A stretch of 11,717 nt of DNA from JAWLCG01 sp041687295 (GTDB taxonomy: Bacteria > Planctomycetota > Phycisphaerae > SM23-33 > FEN-1343): contig JAWLCG010000134.1 in assembly GCA_041687295.1 (NCBI GenBank), forward strand, positions 1 through 11,717. Direction: 5' to 3'. The translations under genes and the position numbers were made by a program. Every line of letters begins with the position of its first letter. Within the stretch, counting starts at the first letter, position 1. The notes beneath the pieces are model-generated. The model was not told where the DNA came from and searched no databases. It saw nothing but the letters and a program-made list of their open reading frames with translations. Positions 1 to 4,931 of this stretch are shown here, piece by piece.

Positions 1-392
1 GCCACGTTGCGGGCCACGTCGCCGCAGCCGTGGAACGTCGTCAGCCCCGCCGCCTTGACGTCGCGCTGGAAGTGGGCGAGGTCGGCCAGCTGGAGCTTGT
101 GGATCTGCAGGCTCTGGCGCGTGGTCCAGCTGACCAGCCCGGGGCCGTACCGCGTCGCCAGCGCCGCCAGGGCCTTGGCCTGGACGCTGGTGACCCGCCC
201 GCCGGGGATGACCACCCGGGCCATGTGGTCGCCCGCCTGACGCGAGCGGTAGATGCCGTACCACTTGGCGATGGAGGCTTCCTCGGGGCTCATGACGCCC
301 TTGCGGGCGATCTCGTCGAAGTCGAGCACCAGGCCGGCGGACTTGATCTTCTCGTCGTCGCTCTGGTGCGTATGGGACAGGGTGCGTTGCAT
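1..392 (-). CDS. nitrite/sulfite reductase (ferredoxin-type siroheme enzyme), N-terminal part
   Basis: The reverse strand encodes 130 residues from an ATG at 392 and then leaves the window, so the C-terminal part with the Fe4S4/siroheme cysteines is not visible. What is seen fits the first ferredoxin-like half-domain of nitrite/sulfite reductases: KWYGIYRSRQAGDHMARVVI, then IPGG, an LAxLAxRYGPG stretch, the TTRQSLQIH motif and finally GLTTFHGCGDVARNV. Family members reduce sulfite to sulfide or nitrite to ammonia in the cytoplasm by six-electron transfer; which substrate applies cannot be told from this fragment. A GAGGGG Shine-Dalgarno-like run about six bases upstream supports the start. 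It lies downstream of dnaB on the same strand, but about 480 bp of repeat-bearing DNA separates them, so it probably has its own promoter. The family is secure; the substrate is not. Confidence 0.88.
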   Translation of the reverse strand, partial: MQRTLSHTHQSDDEKIKSAGLVLDFDEIARKGVMSPEEASIAKWYGIYRSRQAGDHMARVVIPGGRVTSVQAKALAALATRYGPGLVSWTTRQSLQIHKLQLADLAHFQRDVKAAGLTTFHGCGDVARNV

Positions 393-591
393 CGGACCCC
401 TCACGTAATCGGTTCCACGTATGGCCCCAGCGGCCCAAACCTCGACAAAGAATAGAGGATTCCAGGGACATGCCCAAACGAAAACACCCGACGCAGCCCC
501 AACCCGCGCAGACCCCCAGCCCCGCGGCCCCGCAAGCGTAGTGGGGACAGTACCTTCGCGAACGGGACACTGGGGGCTCGGCACAGCGGGC

Positions 592-616
592 CCGGACGGG
601 TCACCATACCGTCCGG
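592..616. repeat. 8-bp inverted repeat (hairpin)
   Basis: CCGGACGG at 592-599 is perfectly complementary to CCGTCCGG at 609-616 across a 9-base loop. It has no T-tract on either side, so a classical intrinsic terminator is unlikely. Its right arm is part of the TACCGTCCGG direct repeat that recurs at 638-647. Confidence 0.55.
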
Positions 617-652
617 CGACCCCGCGCGGGTCCACGTTACCGTCCGGCCCAA

Positions 653-676
653 GCCCACGGATTGCCATCCGTGGGC
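653..676 (+). repeat. dispersed palindrome, copy 1
   Basis: A 10-bp perfect stem (GCCCACGGAT paired with ATCCGTGGGC) around a TGCC loop. The left flank CGGCCCAA and the right flank ATC match copy 3 read on the other strand, so the shared segment is longer than the stem. The other copies are at 764-831, 2711-2780 and 8677-8715. It could act as an RNA hairpin or a DNA cruciform; the sequence alone does not decide. Confidence 0.8.
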
Positions 677-710
677 ATCGGGGCTGTACCGTTCGTCGGA
701 TGCACGGCGC

Positions 711-731
711 GTAGGCTGGGGCGCAGCCCCA
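711..731 (+). repeat. GTAGG-headed hairpin
   Basis: GTAGGC is followed at once by TGGGGC (717-722), a GCA loop and GCCCCA (726-731), a perfect 6-bp stem. It shares the plan of the hairpins at 2439, 2512 (reverse), 2622 and 2911 (reverse): a GTAGG head leading straight into a GC-rich self-complementary stem of varying sequence. Confidence 0.55.
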
Positions 732-763
732 CCTTCGCCCTCTGAACCGTTCGCCCCTCGGGC

Positions 764-831
764 ATGCGGGTGTTTGTGCCGCGAAATGGAAGGCCCGACC
801 CGATGCCCACGGATGGCAATCCGTGGGCGTG
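764..831 (-). repeat. dispersed palindrome, copy 2 (extended unit)
   Basis: The core is GCCCACGGAT (805-814), loop GGCA, ATCCGTGGGC (819-828), the reverse of copy 1. Similarity to copy 3 extends far to the left: both have a TTGTGCCG run, then ATGGA, GGCCCG, CC and GATGCCCACGG in the same spacing. The repeated unit is thus about 65 bp rather than only the 24-bp palindrome. The hairpin lies roughly 45 bases past the dnaB stop on the minus strand and could end or stabilise that transcript, but no U-tract follows. Confidence 0.75.
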
Positions 832-873
832 GATAGAACCTTTGCTCAACCCCAGGCGCAAACGCAGAACGCT

Positions 874-2226
874 CTAGACGGTGCTGATCTCGGGGTGGTA
901 GTTCTCGAAGCGGGTGCAGTCGCGGAGGAAGGTGAGCTTGACCTTGTCGGTGGGGCCGTTGCGCTGCTTGGCGATGATGAACTCGGCCATGCCGGGCTCG
1001 GCCTCGCGGTCGTAGTACTCGGGGCGGTGGAGCAGGCAGATGACGTCGGCGTCCTGCTCGATGGAGCCCGACTCGCGCAGGTCGCTCATGCGGGGCTCGT
1101 GGCCGATGCGTTCCTCGACGGCGCGGTTGAGCTGGGCCAGCACCACCACCGGCACGCTGAGCTCGCGGGCGAGGGCCTTGAGCTGCCGGCTGATCTCGGA
1201 GACCTGCACCTGCCGGCTCTCGCCGCCCAGGGGGGTGATGAGCTGCAGGTAGTCGATGAAGACCGCCTGGATGCCGTGGTGCATCTTGAGCCGGCGGGCC
1301 TTGCCGCGGATCTGCAGCATGGTCAGCTCGGCCGAGTCGTCGATGAAGACCGGCGCCCGCTCCAGCTCGCCGGCGGCGAACTGGAGGCGCTGCCAATCCT
1401 CGGGGTTCATCATGCCGCGTCGCATCTTGGACTGGCTGAACCTGGCCCGGCTGCAGAGGAAGCGCATCGCCAGCTGCTGCTTGGCCATTTCCAGGCTGAA
1501 CAGGAGCACCGGCTTGTTGTCGTCGACGGCCATGTACTCGGCGATGTTCAGCGCGATGGCCGTCTTGCCCATCGAGGGCCGGGCCGCGATGATGATCATC
1601 TCGCCGGGCTGGAAGCCGCGCGTCAGCTCGTCGAGGTGATGGAACCCCGTCGCCACGCCGGTGACCATGGAGCCTTCCATGTTCTCCAGCTGCTCGAAGG
1701 TGGCGGCCAGCAGGTCCTTGATGGGCGAGGTCGTGTCGGCGATCTGGGCGGTCGCCAGCTCGAAGATGCGGTGCTCGGCGCGGTCGAGGACGAGCGGGGC
1801 GTCCTCCTTGGCGTCGTAGGCCTCGCGGCACAGCTCGGTGGCGACGGTGATGAGGTTGCGGAGCAGGGCCTTGTCGCGGACGACCTGCGAGTAGTACTCG
1901 ATATTGGCCGCGTTGGGCACGCCCTCGACCAGCGAAACGAGGTACTCCACGCCGCCGACCTCGTCCAGGGCCTTGCGGCGGGTGAGCGTCTCGCGGAGGC
2001 TCACCAGGTCGATGGGGGCCTTGCCCGAGGCCATTTCCATCAGCACCTCGTAGAGCGTGCGATGGCTGGGGCGGTAGAAGTACTCGGGCTTGAGGATCTG
2101 CACGGCCGAGTCGACGGCGTTGGCGTCGAGGATCATCGCGCCGAGCACGCACATCTCCGCCTCGAGCGACTGGGGCGGCACGCGCGTGAGCGGCTGCGTA
2201 TCCTGGTTGGCGGGCATCGCCGTCAT
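874..2226 (-). CDS. dnaB: replicative DNA helicase DnaB
   Basis: Encodes 450 residues, the usual DnaB length, from ATG 2226 to TAG at 874. DnaB is the hexameric ring helicase that unwinds DNA at the fork and recruits primase. The N-terminal all-alpha domain (about residues 15-165) begins with PQSLEAEMCVLGAMI, as in the family. The RecA-like motor follows, with Walker A ARPSMGKT (215-222), the catalytic Glu in LFSLEM (about 246), Walker B VFIDYLQLI (from about 322), LAQLNRAVEER, and the terminal arginine finger region TRFENY (about 438-443). No intein interrupts Walker A. The start at 2226 is chosen because a strong GGAGG lies 10 bases upstream; an in-frame ATG at 2259 would add a Gly/Ala/Pro-rich 11-residue stretch with no ribosome site, and ATG 2217 is also possible. 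It normally follows rplI directly; here about 700 bp of repeats intervene and a separate promoter is likely. Confidence 0.97.
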   Translation of the reverse strand: MTAMPANQDTQPLTRVPPQSLEAEMCVLGAMILDANAVDSAVQILKPEYFYRPSHRTLYEVLMEMASGKAPIDLVSLRETLTRRKALDEVGGVEYLVSLVEGVPNAANIEYYSQVVRDKALLRNLITVATELCREAYDAKEDAPLVLDRAEHRIFELATAQIADTTSPIKDLLAATFEQLENMEGSMVTGVATGFHHLDELTRGFQPGEMIIIAARPSMGKTAIALNIAEYMAVDDNKPVLLFSLEMAKQQLAMRFLCSRARFSQSKMRRGMMNPEDWQRLQFAAGELERAPVFIDDSAELTMLQIRGKARRLKMHHGIQAVFIDYLQLITPLGGESRQVQVSEISRQLKALARELSVPVVVLAQLNRAVEERIGHEPRMSDLRESGSIEQDADVICLLHRPEYYDREAEPGMAEFIIAKQRNGPTDKVKLTFLRDCTRFENYHPEISTV

Positions 2227-2236
2227 GGCCGGGGCA

Positions 2237-2241
2237 CCTCC
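2237..2241 (-). promoter_or_regulatory. ribosome binding site of dnaB
   Basis: GGAGG on the minus strand, ten bases before the ATG at 2226. It favours this start over ATG 2259, which lies upstream of the site. Confidence 0.6.
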
Positions 2242-2358
2242 GGGCCCGGCGTAGCCCATGGCCGGACCCCGGGCGGGGACAGGCTCAAAGCGTGCAGGCG
2301 GACCCGACGAACGAACATCCTTTTTCGACGGCCCGGCCAGCGGCCGAGCGTGCCCGGA

Positions 2359-2387
2359 ACCCTACCCGATTCCCACGCGAGCGTCAA
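2359..2387 (-). promoter_or_regulatory. candidate sigma-70 promoter of dnaB
   Basis: On the minus strand a TTGACG -35 (2387-2382) is followed after exactly 17 bases by TAGGGT (2364-2359), a weak -10 that keeps the first, second and last consensus bases. Transcription from it would give a leader of about 125 bases before dnaB. It makes sense because the repeat island cuts dnaB off from the ribosomal-protein operon, but the -10 is poor. Confidence 0.4.
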
Positions 2388-2438
2388 GATCGCAGGTGGC
2401 GATATCCCGACGCAAAGAGGGACGGTGGGGGGCAGCCT

Positions 2439-2512
2439 GTAGGGCGTGCAACTCGTTGCACGCGCAACGCGGTCCGCCAGGGTTGCGCGAGCAACACAGT
2501 TGCTCGCCCTAC
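2439..2512. repeat. nested inverted repeat built from two GTAGG-headed hairpins
   Basis: The outer arms GTAGGGCGTGCAAC (2439-2452) and GTTGCTCGCCCTAC (2499-2512) match at 13 of 14 positions when paired. Inside, each half folds on itself: GCAAC TC GTTGC on the left and GCAAC ACA GTTGC on the right. The near-palindromes GTTGCACGCGCAAC (2455-2468) and GTTGCGCGAGCAAC (2482-2495) are further internal copies. This is two head-to-head copies of one module with slightly diverged stems. Confidence 0.75.
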
Positions 2513-2527
2513 GGGACTGAGGCCTTT

Positions 2528-2606
2528 GGAGTGCGGCGAAGAATTCGCCGCTTTGGCTCGACGGCGGGGAGGGCCAGCCAAAGCGGCGACGTTGTCGCCG
2601 CACTCC
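2528..2606. repeat. mirrored pair of GCGGCGA hairpins (GGAGTG...CACTCC)
   Basis: The left unit has GGAGT, then stem GCGGCGAA (2533-2540), loop GAA, TTCGCCGC (2544-2551) and CTTTGGCT. The right unit is its mirror: AGCCAAAG (2576-2583), stem GCGGCGAC (2583-2590), loop GTT, GTCGCCGC (2594-2601) and ACTCC. The outer arms GGAGTGCGGCGA (2528-2539) and TCGCCGCACTCC (2595-2606) are perfectly complementary over 12 bp, as are CTTTGGCT and AGCCAAAG over 8 bp. It can therefore fold as one long hairpin or as two small ones. The two loops differ although the stems are conserved. Confidence 0.8.
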
Positions 2607-2621
2607 ATACTGCCCAGTCCG

Positions 2622-2642
2622 GTAGGGCGGGCACTGCCCGCC
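2622..2642 (+). repeat. GTAGG-headed hairpin
   Basis: GTAGGGCGGGCA runs into TGCCCGCC: GGCGGGCA (2626-2633) pairs perfectly with TGCCCGCC (2635-2642) around a single C, so a few top pairs must open in RNA. It shares the GTAGGGCG head with the two modules at 2439-2512. Confidence 0.6.
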
Positions 2643-2710
2643 GTCGATGGCGCCCGGCGCCGCCGCGGGGGGTGTTTGCCCCACGGGCTGGGCCGTTCTC
2701 GTATTGGGCC

Positions 2711-2780
2711 TGTGCGTGCGTTGTGCCGGGGGATGGACGGCCCGGCCGAGATGCCCACGGATGGCAATCCGTGGGCTTGG
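2711..2780 (-). repeat. dispersed palindrome, copy 3 (extended unit)
   Basis: The core stem is GCCCACGGAT (2753-2762), loop GGCA and ATCCGTGGGC (2767-2776). The DNA to its left, with TTGTGCCG, GGATGGA, GGCCCGGCC and GAGATG, aligns with the left part of copy 2. The TTGGGCCG to its right matches the flank of copy 1. Copies 1, 2 and 3 therefore share overlapping parts of one element. Confidence 0.78.
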
Positions 2781-2824
2781 GCCGATCGCACGCTGCGGAC
2801 GTGCAGGGGCCGCCCGGTACGCAG

Positions 2825-2874
2825 CAGGCCGGATGGGGGCCGCGTCGGGAAGACGGCGGACTCCATCCGGCCTG
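2825..2874. repeat. 12-bp perfect inverted repeat downstream of rplI
   Basis: CAGGCCGGATGG (2825-2836) is perfectly complementary to CCATCCGGCCTG (2863-2874) across a 26-base loop. It lies about 55-100 bases past the rplI stop in the direction of that transcript, where the ribosomal-protein operon should end. It may protect or end the mRNA 3' end, but no U-tract follows. Confidence 0.6.
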
Positions 2875-2879
2875 TGGGT

Positions 2880-2911
2880 GCCGGGCCTCGCTGGCGCTCG
2901 ACCCGGCCTAC
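2880..2911 (-). repeat. GTAGG-headed hairpin just after rplI
   Basis: Read on the minus strand, GTAGG at 2911-2907 runs into an imperfect stem: GCCGGGTCGAGC against GCGAGGCCCGGC with a central mismatch. It starts 17 bases after the rplI stop codon, so it would be the first structure in the 3' untranslated RNA of the operon. Confidence 0.5.
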
Positions 2912-2927
2912 GTCAGACGGGGCAGGA

Positions 2928-3428
2928 CTACTCCTGCTCCTGCTCTTCGGTCTGGGCCTCGGCGGGGGCCTGGTCGCCCTCCTCGCGGATGGGGACGACC
3001 CAGACGTGGACGGTGGCGGTGACGTCGTGGCCGAACTTCAGGGGCACCTCGTACTTGTCGAGCGTGCGGATGGGCTCGACCAGGGCGACGTTTTCCTCGT
3101 TGATCGTGACGTTCTGCTCGGCGAGGGCGGCGACGATCTGGGCCGGGCCGACGGAGCCGTAGAGGTGGCCTTCCTCGTTGGCGCGGGCGGCGATGGTGAC
3201 CTCCTTGCCGTCGACGAGCTGGGCGCGGGCCTGGATCTCGGCCTTGATACGGGCGAGCTCCTCGAGGTAGGCCTGCTTGGCGGCCTCGATGGCCTTGAGG
3301 TTGGCCTGGGTCGGCTCGACGGCGAGGTTGTAGGGCAGCAGGTAGTTGCGGGCATACCCGGGCTTGACCTCGACGACGTCGCCGATGATGCCCAGGTGGG
3401 GCACGTTCTTCTTCAGCAGAAGTTTCAT
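2928..3428 (-). CDS. rplI: 50S ribosomal protein L9
   Basis: Encodes 166 residues. L9 binds 23S rRNA at the base of the L1 stalk with its N-domain and reaches out through a long helix to a C-domain. The N-domain carries the family signature in its expected place: the start MKLLLKKNVPHLG, then GDVVEVKPGYARNYLLPYNLA (residues 16-36). A helical stretch rich in Ala, Glu and Lys (about 40-68) and a C-domain ending near VPIREEG follow. The last 18 residues form an acidic Gln/Glu tail not needed by the fold. The start has GAGGAA six bases upstream. It is the last gene of the rpsF-ssb-rpsR-rplI run, 34 bases after rpsR. Confidence 0.97.
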   Translation of the reverse strand: MKLLLKKNVPHLGIIGDVVEVKPGYARNYLLPYNLAVEPTQANLKAIEAAKQAYLEELARIKAEIQARAQLVDGKEVTIAARANEEGHLYGSVGPAQIVAALAEQNVTINEENVALVEPIRTLDKYEVPLKFGHDVTATVHVWVVPIREEGDQAPAEAQTEEQEQE

Positions 3429-3462
3429 GACGGATTCCTCTGGGGCTTTGGGCTGGGCGACT

Positions 3463-3717
3463 CTAGCCGACGTAGGGCATCAGGGCCATGAAGCGGGCGC
3501 GCTTGACGGCGGCGCGGACGGCCCGCTGGCACGAGGCGCAGTTGCCGCTGCGTTTGCGGCTGAAGAGCTTGCCCTGCTGGGTGGTGAGCTTCTGCAGGGC
3601 GGGGACGTCCTTGTAGGTCGGGGGGTTCTTGTCGCGGCAGAAGCGGCACTTGGCCTGCTCGCGGAACTTGGGCCGACCGCGACGCGGTGTACGGGTACGG
3701 GGCTTCATTCGGGCCAT
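3463..3717 (-). CDS. rpsR: 30S ribosomal protein S18 (four-cysteine form)
   Basis: Encodes 84 residues, the normal S18 length. S18 pairs with S6 on the platform of the small subunit. The family core is plain: YKDVPALQKLTTQQGKLFSRKRSG and the basic end AAVKRARFMALMPY. There are two CxxC pairs, C24/C27 and C60/C63, the pattern of the zinc-binding C+ type; the C- type lacks them. The start at 3717 (MARMKPRTRTP) has GAGGAA seven bases upstream, whereas the in-frame ATG at 3762 would add 15 residues running through the ssb-rpsR spacer hairpin. It sits between ssb and rplI, and its partner S6 is made from the same operon. Confidence 0.96.
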   Translation of the reverse strand: MARMKPRTRTPRRGRPKFREQAKCRFCRDKNPPTYKDVPALQKLTTQQGKLFSRKRSGNCASCQRAVRAAVKRARFMALMPYVG

Positions 3718-3737
3718 GGTGATATTCCTCGCTCTCG

Positions 3738-3762
3738 GTGCCCTCGGCCAGGGCCGGGGCAC
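3738..3762 (-). other. strong hairpin between ssb and rpsR
   Basis: GTGCCC (3738-3743) pairs with GGGCAC (3757-3762), and inside it CGGC pairs with GCCG around a CAGG loop, leaving one unpaired base. The ten GC-rich pairs begin 18 bases after the ssb stop and end about 20 bases before the rpsR start. No U-tract follows, so it is more likely an RNA processing or stability element, or a repeat, than a terminator. Confidence 0.5.
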
Positions 3763-3780
3763 GGGTTGGGTATTGGCTGC

Positions 3781-4284
3781 CTAGAACGGAATGTCCTCGC
3801 CGCCGGGCTCCTGGGGGGGCGGGGAGAAGTCTTCCTCCTCGACGTGCCGGCCGGCGTTGGACGGCTGGGGCCGGCTGGGGGCCTGGCCGCGGCTGGCCGG
3901 GGCTCGCCCGCCGGGGGCGCCGCCACCGCCACCGCCACCGCCACCGCCACCGCCCTGGCTGTCCATGAACTGGAAGTTCTCGATGAAGACGCGGTGCTTG
4001 CTGCGCTTCTGGCCGTCGGGCGCCTCCCACTGGTCGAACTCGAGCCGGCCCTCGATGAGGATCTGCCGGCCCTTGCTCATGTACTGGTTGAGCGTCTCGG
4101 CGGAGCGCCCGAAGGCGCGGCAGTCGATGAAGCAGACGTCCTCGCGCTGCTGGCCGTCGGCGGTCTTGTAGCGGCGGTTGGTGGCCAGACGCAGCTCGCA
4201 GACGGGGGTCTGGCTGGGCAGGTAGCTCAGTTGCGGGTCGGCCGTCAGGTTGCCGACCAGGATGATCTTGTTGTAGCTGGCCAT
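3781..4284 (-). CDS. ssb: single-stranded DNA-binding protein SSB
   Basis: Encodes 167 residues. SSB coats single-stranded DNA during replication and repair and docks partner proteins through its C-terminal tip. The OB fold covers about residues 1-108: NKIILVGNLTADPQL at the start, LRLATNRRY, then DVCFIDCRAFGRSAE and GRQILIEGRLEFDQW. Next come a run of 12 glycines (111-122), a Gly/Pro/Gln-rich linker and the acidic tip GGEDIPF, the canonical partner-binding end. The start has AAGGAG five bases upstream. The gene stands between rpsF and rpsR as in many bacteria, 31 bases after rpsF, so the three are probably cotranscribed. Confidence 0.97.
   Translation of the reverse strand: MASYNKIILVGNLTADPQLSYLPSQTPVCELRLATNRRYKTADGQQREDVCFIDCRAFGRSAETLNQYMSKGRQILIEGRLEFDQWEAPDGQKRSKHRVFIENFQFMDSQGGGGGGGGGGGGAPGGRAPASRGQAPSRPQPSNAGRHVEEEDFSPPPQEPGGEDIPF
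3919..3954 (-). repeat. GGC-GGT microsatellite coding for Gly12 in SSB
   Basis: Twelve glycine codons in a row, mostly alternating GGC and GGT, form a near-perfect 6-bp tandem repeat of 36 bp. It falls at the join between the OB fold and the linker, where length changes in whole units would be tolerated. Confidence 0.85.
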
Positions 4285-4315
4285 GGGATCTCCTTCCGGG
4301 GCTCAGGCGGGGCGA

Positions 4316-4843
4316 CTAGTCTTCGTCGCTGTCGCTGGCCTCGCCGCTGTCGCTGTCGTCCGGGGCCTGGGCCTGCTCGGGCTCCTCGCGGCGGGGGCGA
4401 CGCTCGTCGCGGTCGCGGTCGCGATCCCGATCCCGGTCGCGGTCCCGGCCGCCCCGGCCCCCGCGGCGGTCTTCGCGTTCCTCGCGCTCGGCCCGCTCCT
4501 CGCGGTCCTCGCCGCGCTCGCCGGTCTCGGCGGGCGTGGGGGCGTTCATCTCCTCCTCGGTCACGTGGTCGGCCGAGAGGATCAACGCGCGGAGGATCTG
4601 CTCGTTGAGGCGGATGTCGTGCTCGAGCTCGGTGATCTTCAGCGGGTCGGCCTTGACGTAGGTCAGGACGTACAGGCCGCGACGGCGCCCGGCGATCTCG
4701 TAGGCCAGGCGGCGCTCGTCCCAGCGCTTCATGACGACGATTTCGGCGCCGTTGCGCTCCAGGACGGTGCGGACGGGGGCGATGGCCTCATCGTAACTCG
4801 GCTGCCCGGCGTCCAGCAGGAACATGCACTCGTAGGTCTTCAA
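4316..4843 (-). CDS. rpsF: 30S ribosomal protein S6 with long charged tail, TTG start
   Basis: Encodes 175 residues. S6 binds S18 and helps build the 30S platform. The S6 fold covers residues 1-98: KTYECMFLLDAG, the central WDERRLAYEI and RRGLYVLTYV, then HDIRLNEQILRALIL. The start is a TTG at 4843 with GGAGG eight bases upstream; it puts KTYE at the N-terminus exactly as in other S6 proteins. The only upstream ATG in frame (4939) would add 32 unrelated residues and lies inside an inverted repeat. Residues 99-175 are a low-complexity tail: Glu/Arg-rich, seven Arg-Asp pairs (133-146), then an acidic Asp/Ser/Glu end. S6 of other bacteria is about 95-135 residues. It is the first gene of its operon. 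Confidence 0.95.
   Translation of the reverse strand: MKTYECMFLLDAGQPSYDEAIAPVRTVLERNGAEIVVMKRWDERRLAYEIAGRRRGLYVLTYVKADPLKITELEHDIRLNEQILRALILSADHVTEEEMNAPTPAETGERGEDREERAEREEREDRRGGRGGRDRDRDRDRDRDRDERRPRREEPEQAQAPDDSDSGEASDSDED
4406..4447 (-). repeat. Arg-Asp dipeptide repeat in the S6 tail
   Basis: Seven consecutive Arg-Asp pairs, encoded by degenerate 6-base units of CGC/CGG with GAC/GAT. The mixed codon use argues against a very recent slippage expansion. Confidence 0.8.
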
Positions 4844-4851
4844 AGTCGTGT

Positions 4852-4856
4852 CCTCC
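4852..4856 (-). promoter_or_regulatory. ribosome binding site fixing the rpsF TTG start
   Basis: A perfect GGAGG eight bases before the TTG at 4843. No ATG lies at a suitable distance; the next in-frame ATG downstream is inside the S6 fold. Confidence 0.8.
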
Positions 4857-4861
4857 ACAGG

Positions 4862-4884
4862 CGGCCGGGGTTGGCTGTTGGCCG
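4862..4884 (-). other. leader hairpin just upstream of the rpsF ribosome site
   Basis: On the minus strand CGGCC (4884-4880) pairs with GGCCG (4866-4862) around a 13-base C/A-rich loop, ending six bases before GGAGG. Many bacteria control this operon by S6-S18 binding to a leader hairpin; position fits, but I cannot confirm the known binding motif here. Confidence 0.3.
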
Positions 4885-4931
4885 GTCCGCTCTCGGAATC
4901 GCTCTTCCGTTGTCCGTGTTGTTGGGGTCGC

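Larger units (their letters stand above)
393..873. other. intergenic region with several palindromes, no convincing gene
   Basis: About 480 bp between the reductase and dnaB, both on the minus strand. I found no reading frame with protein-like composition or a credible ribosome site. It holds two copies of a dispersed palindrome (653-676 and 764-831), a GTAGG-headed hairpin (711-731), an 8-bp-stem hairpin (592-616), a perfect palindrome CCCGCGCGGG (621-630), a direct repeat TACCGTCCGG (607-616 and 638-647) and a GGGGACAGTACC motif near 543-554. The promoter of the reductase should lie in the low-numbered end, but no clear -35/-10 pair stands out. Confidence 0.7.

Noticed and set aside
421..714. 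Plus-strand frame of 97 codons in the first intergenic region
   Set aside because: It runs across two palindromes, has no ribosome site and shows no protein-like pattern.
802..831. Copy 2 hairpin as a classical intrinsic terminator of dnaB
   Set aside because: There is no U-tract after the stem, and the same element occurs where no gene ends.
1500..1640. Intein at the DnaB Walker A site, a common insertion point
   Set aside because: The ARPSMGKT motif is uninterrupted and the protein has normal length.
823..2442. Plus-strand frame opposite dnaB
   Set aside because: Antisense to a complete DnaB with every motif intact; no family resemblance.
2258..3491. Overlapping plus-strand frames through the repeat island
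   Set aside because: They read through stacked hairpins and then antisense to rplI; composition is dominated by the repeats.
3718..3762. ATG start for rpsR at 3762
   Set aside because: It would make the ssb-rpsR spacer hairpin coding; ATG 3717 has a ribosome site and gives the normal S18 length.
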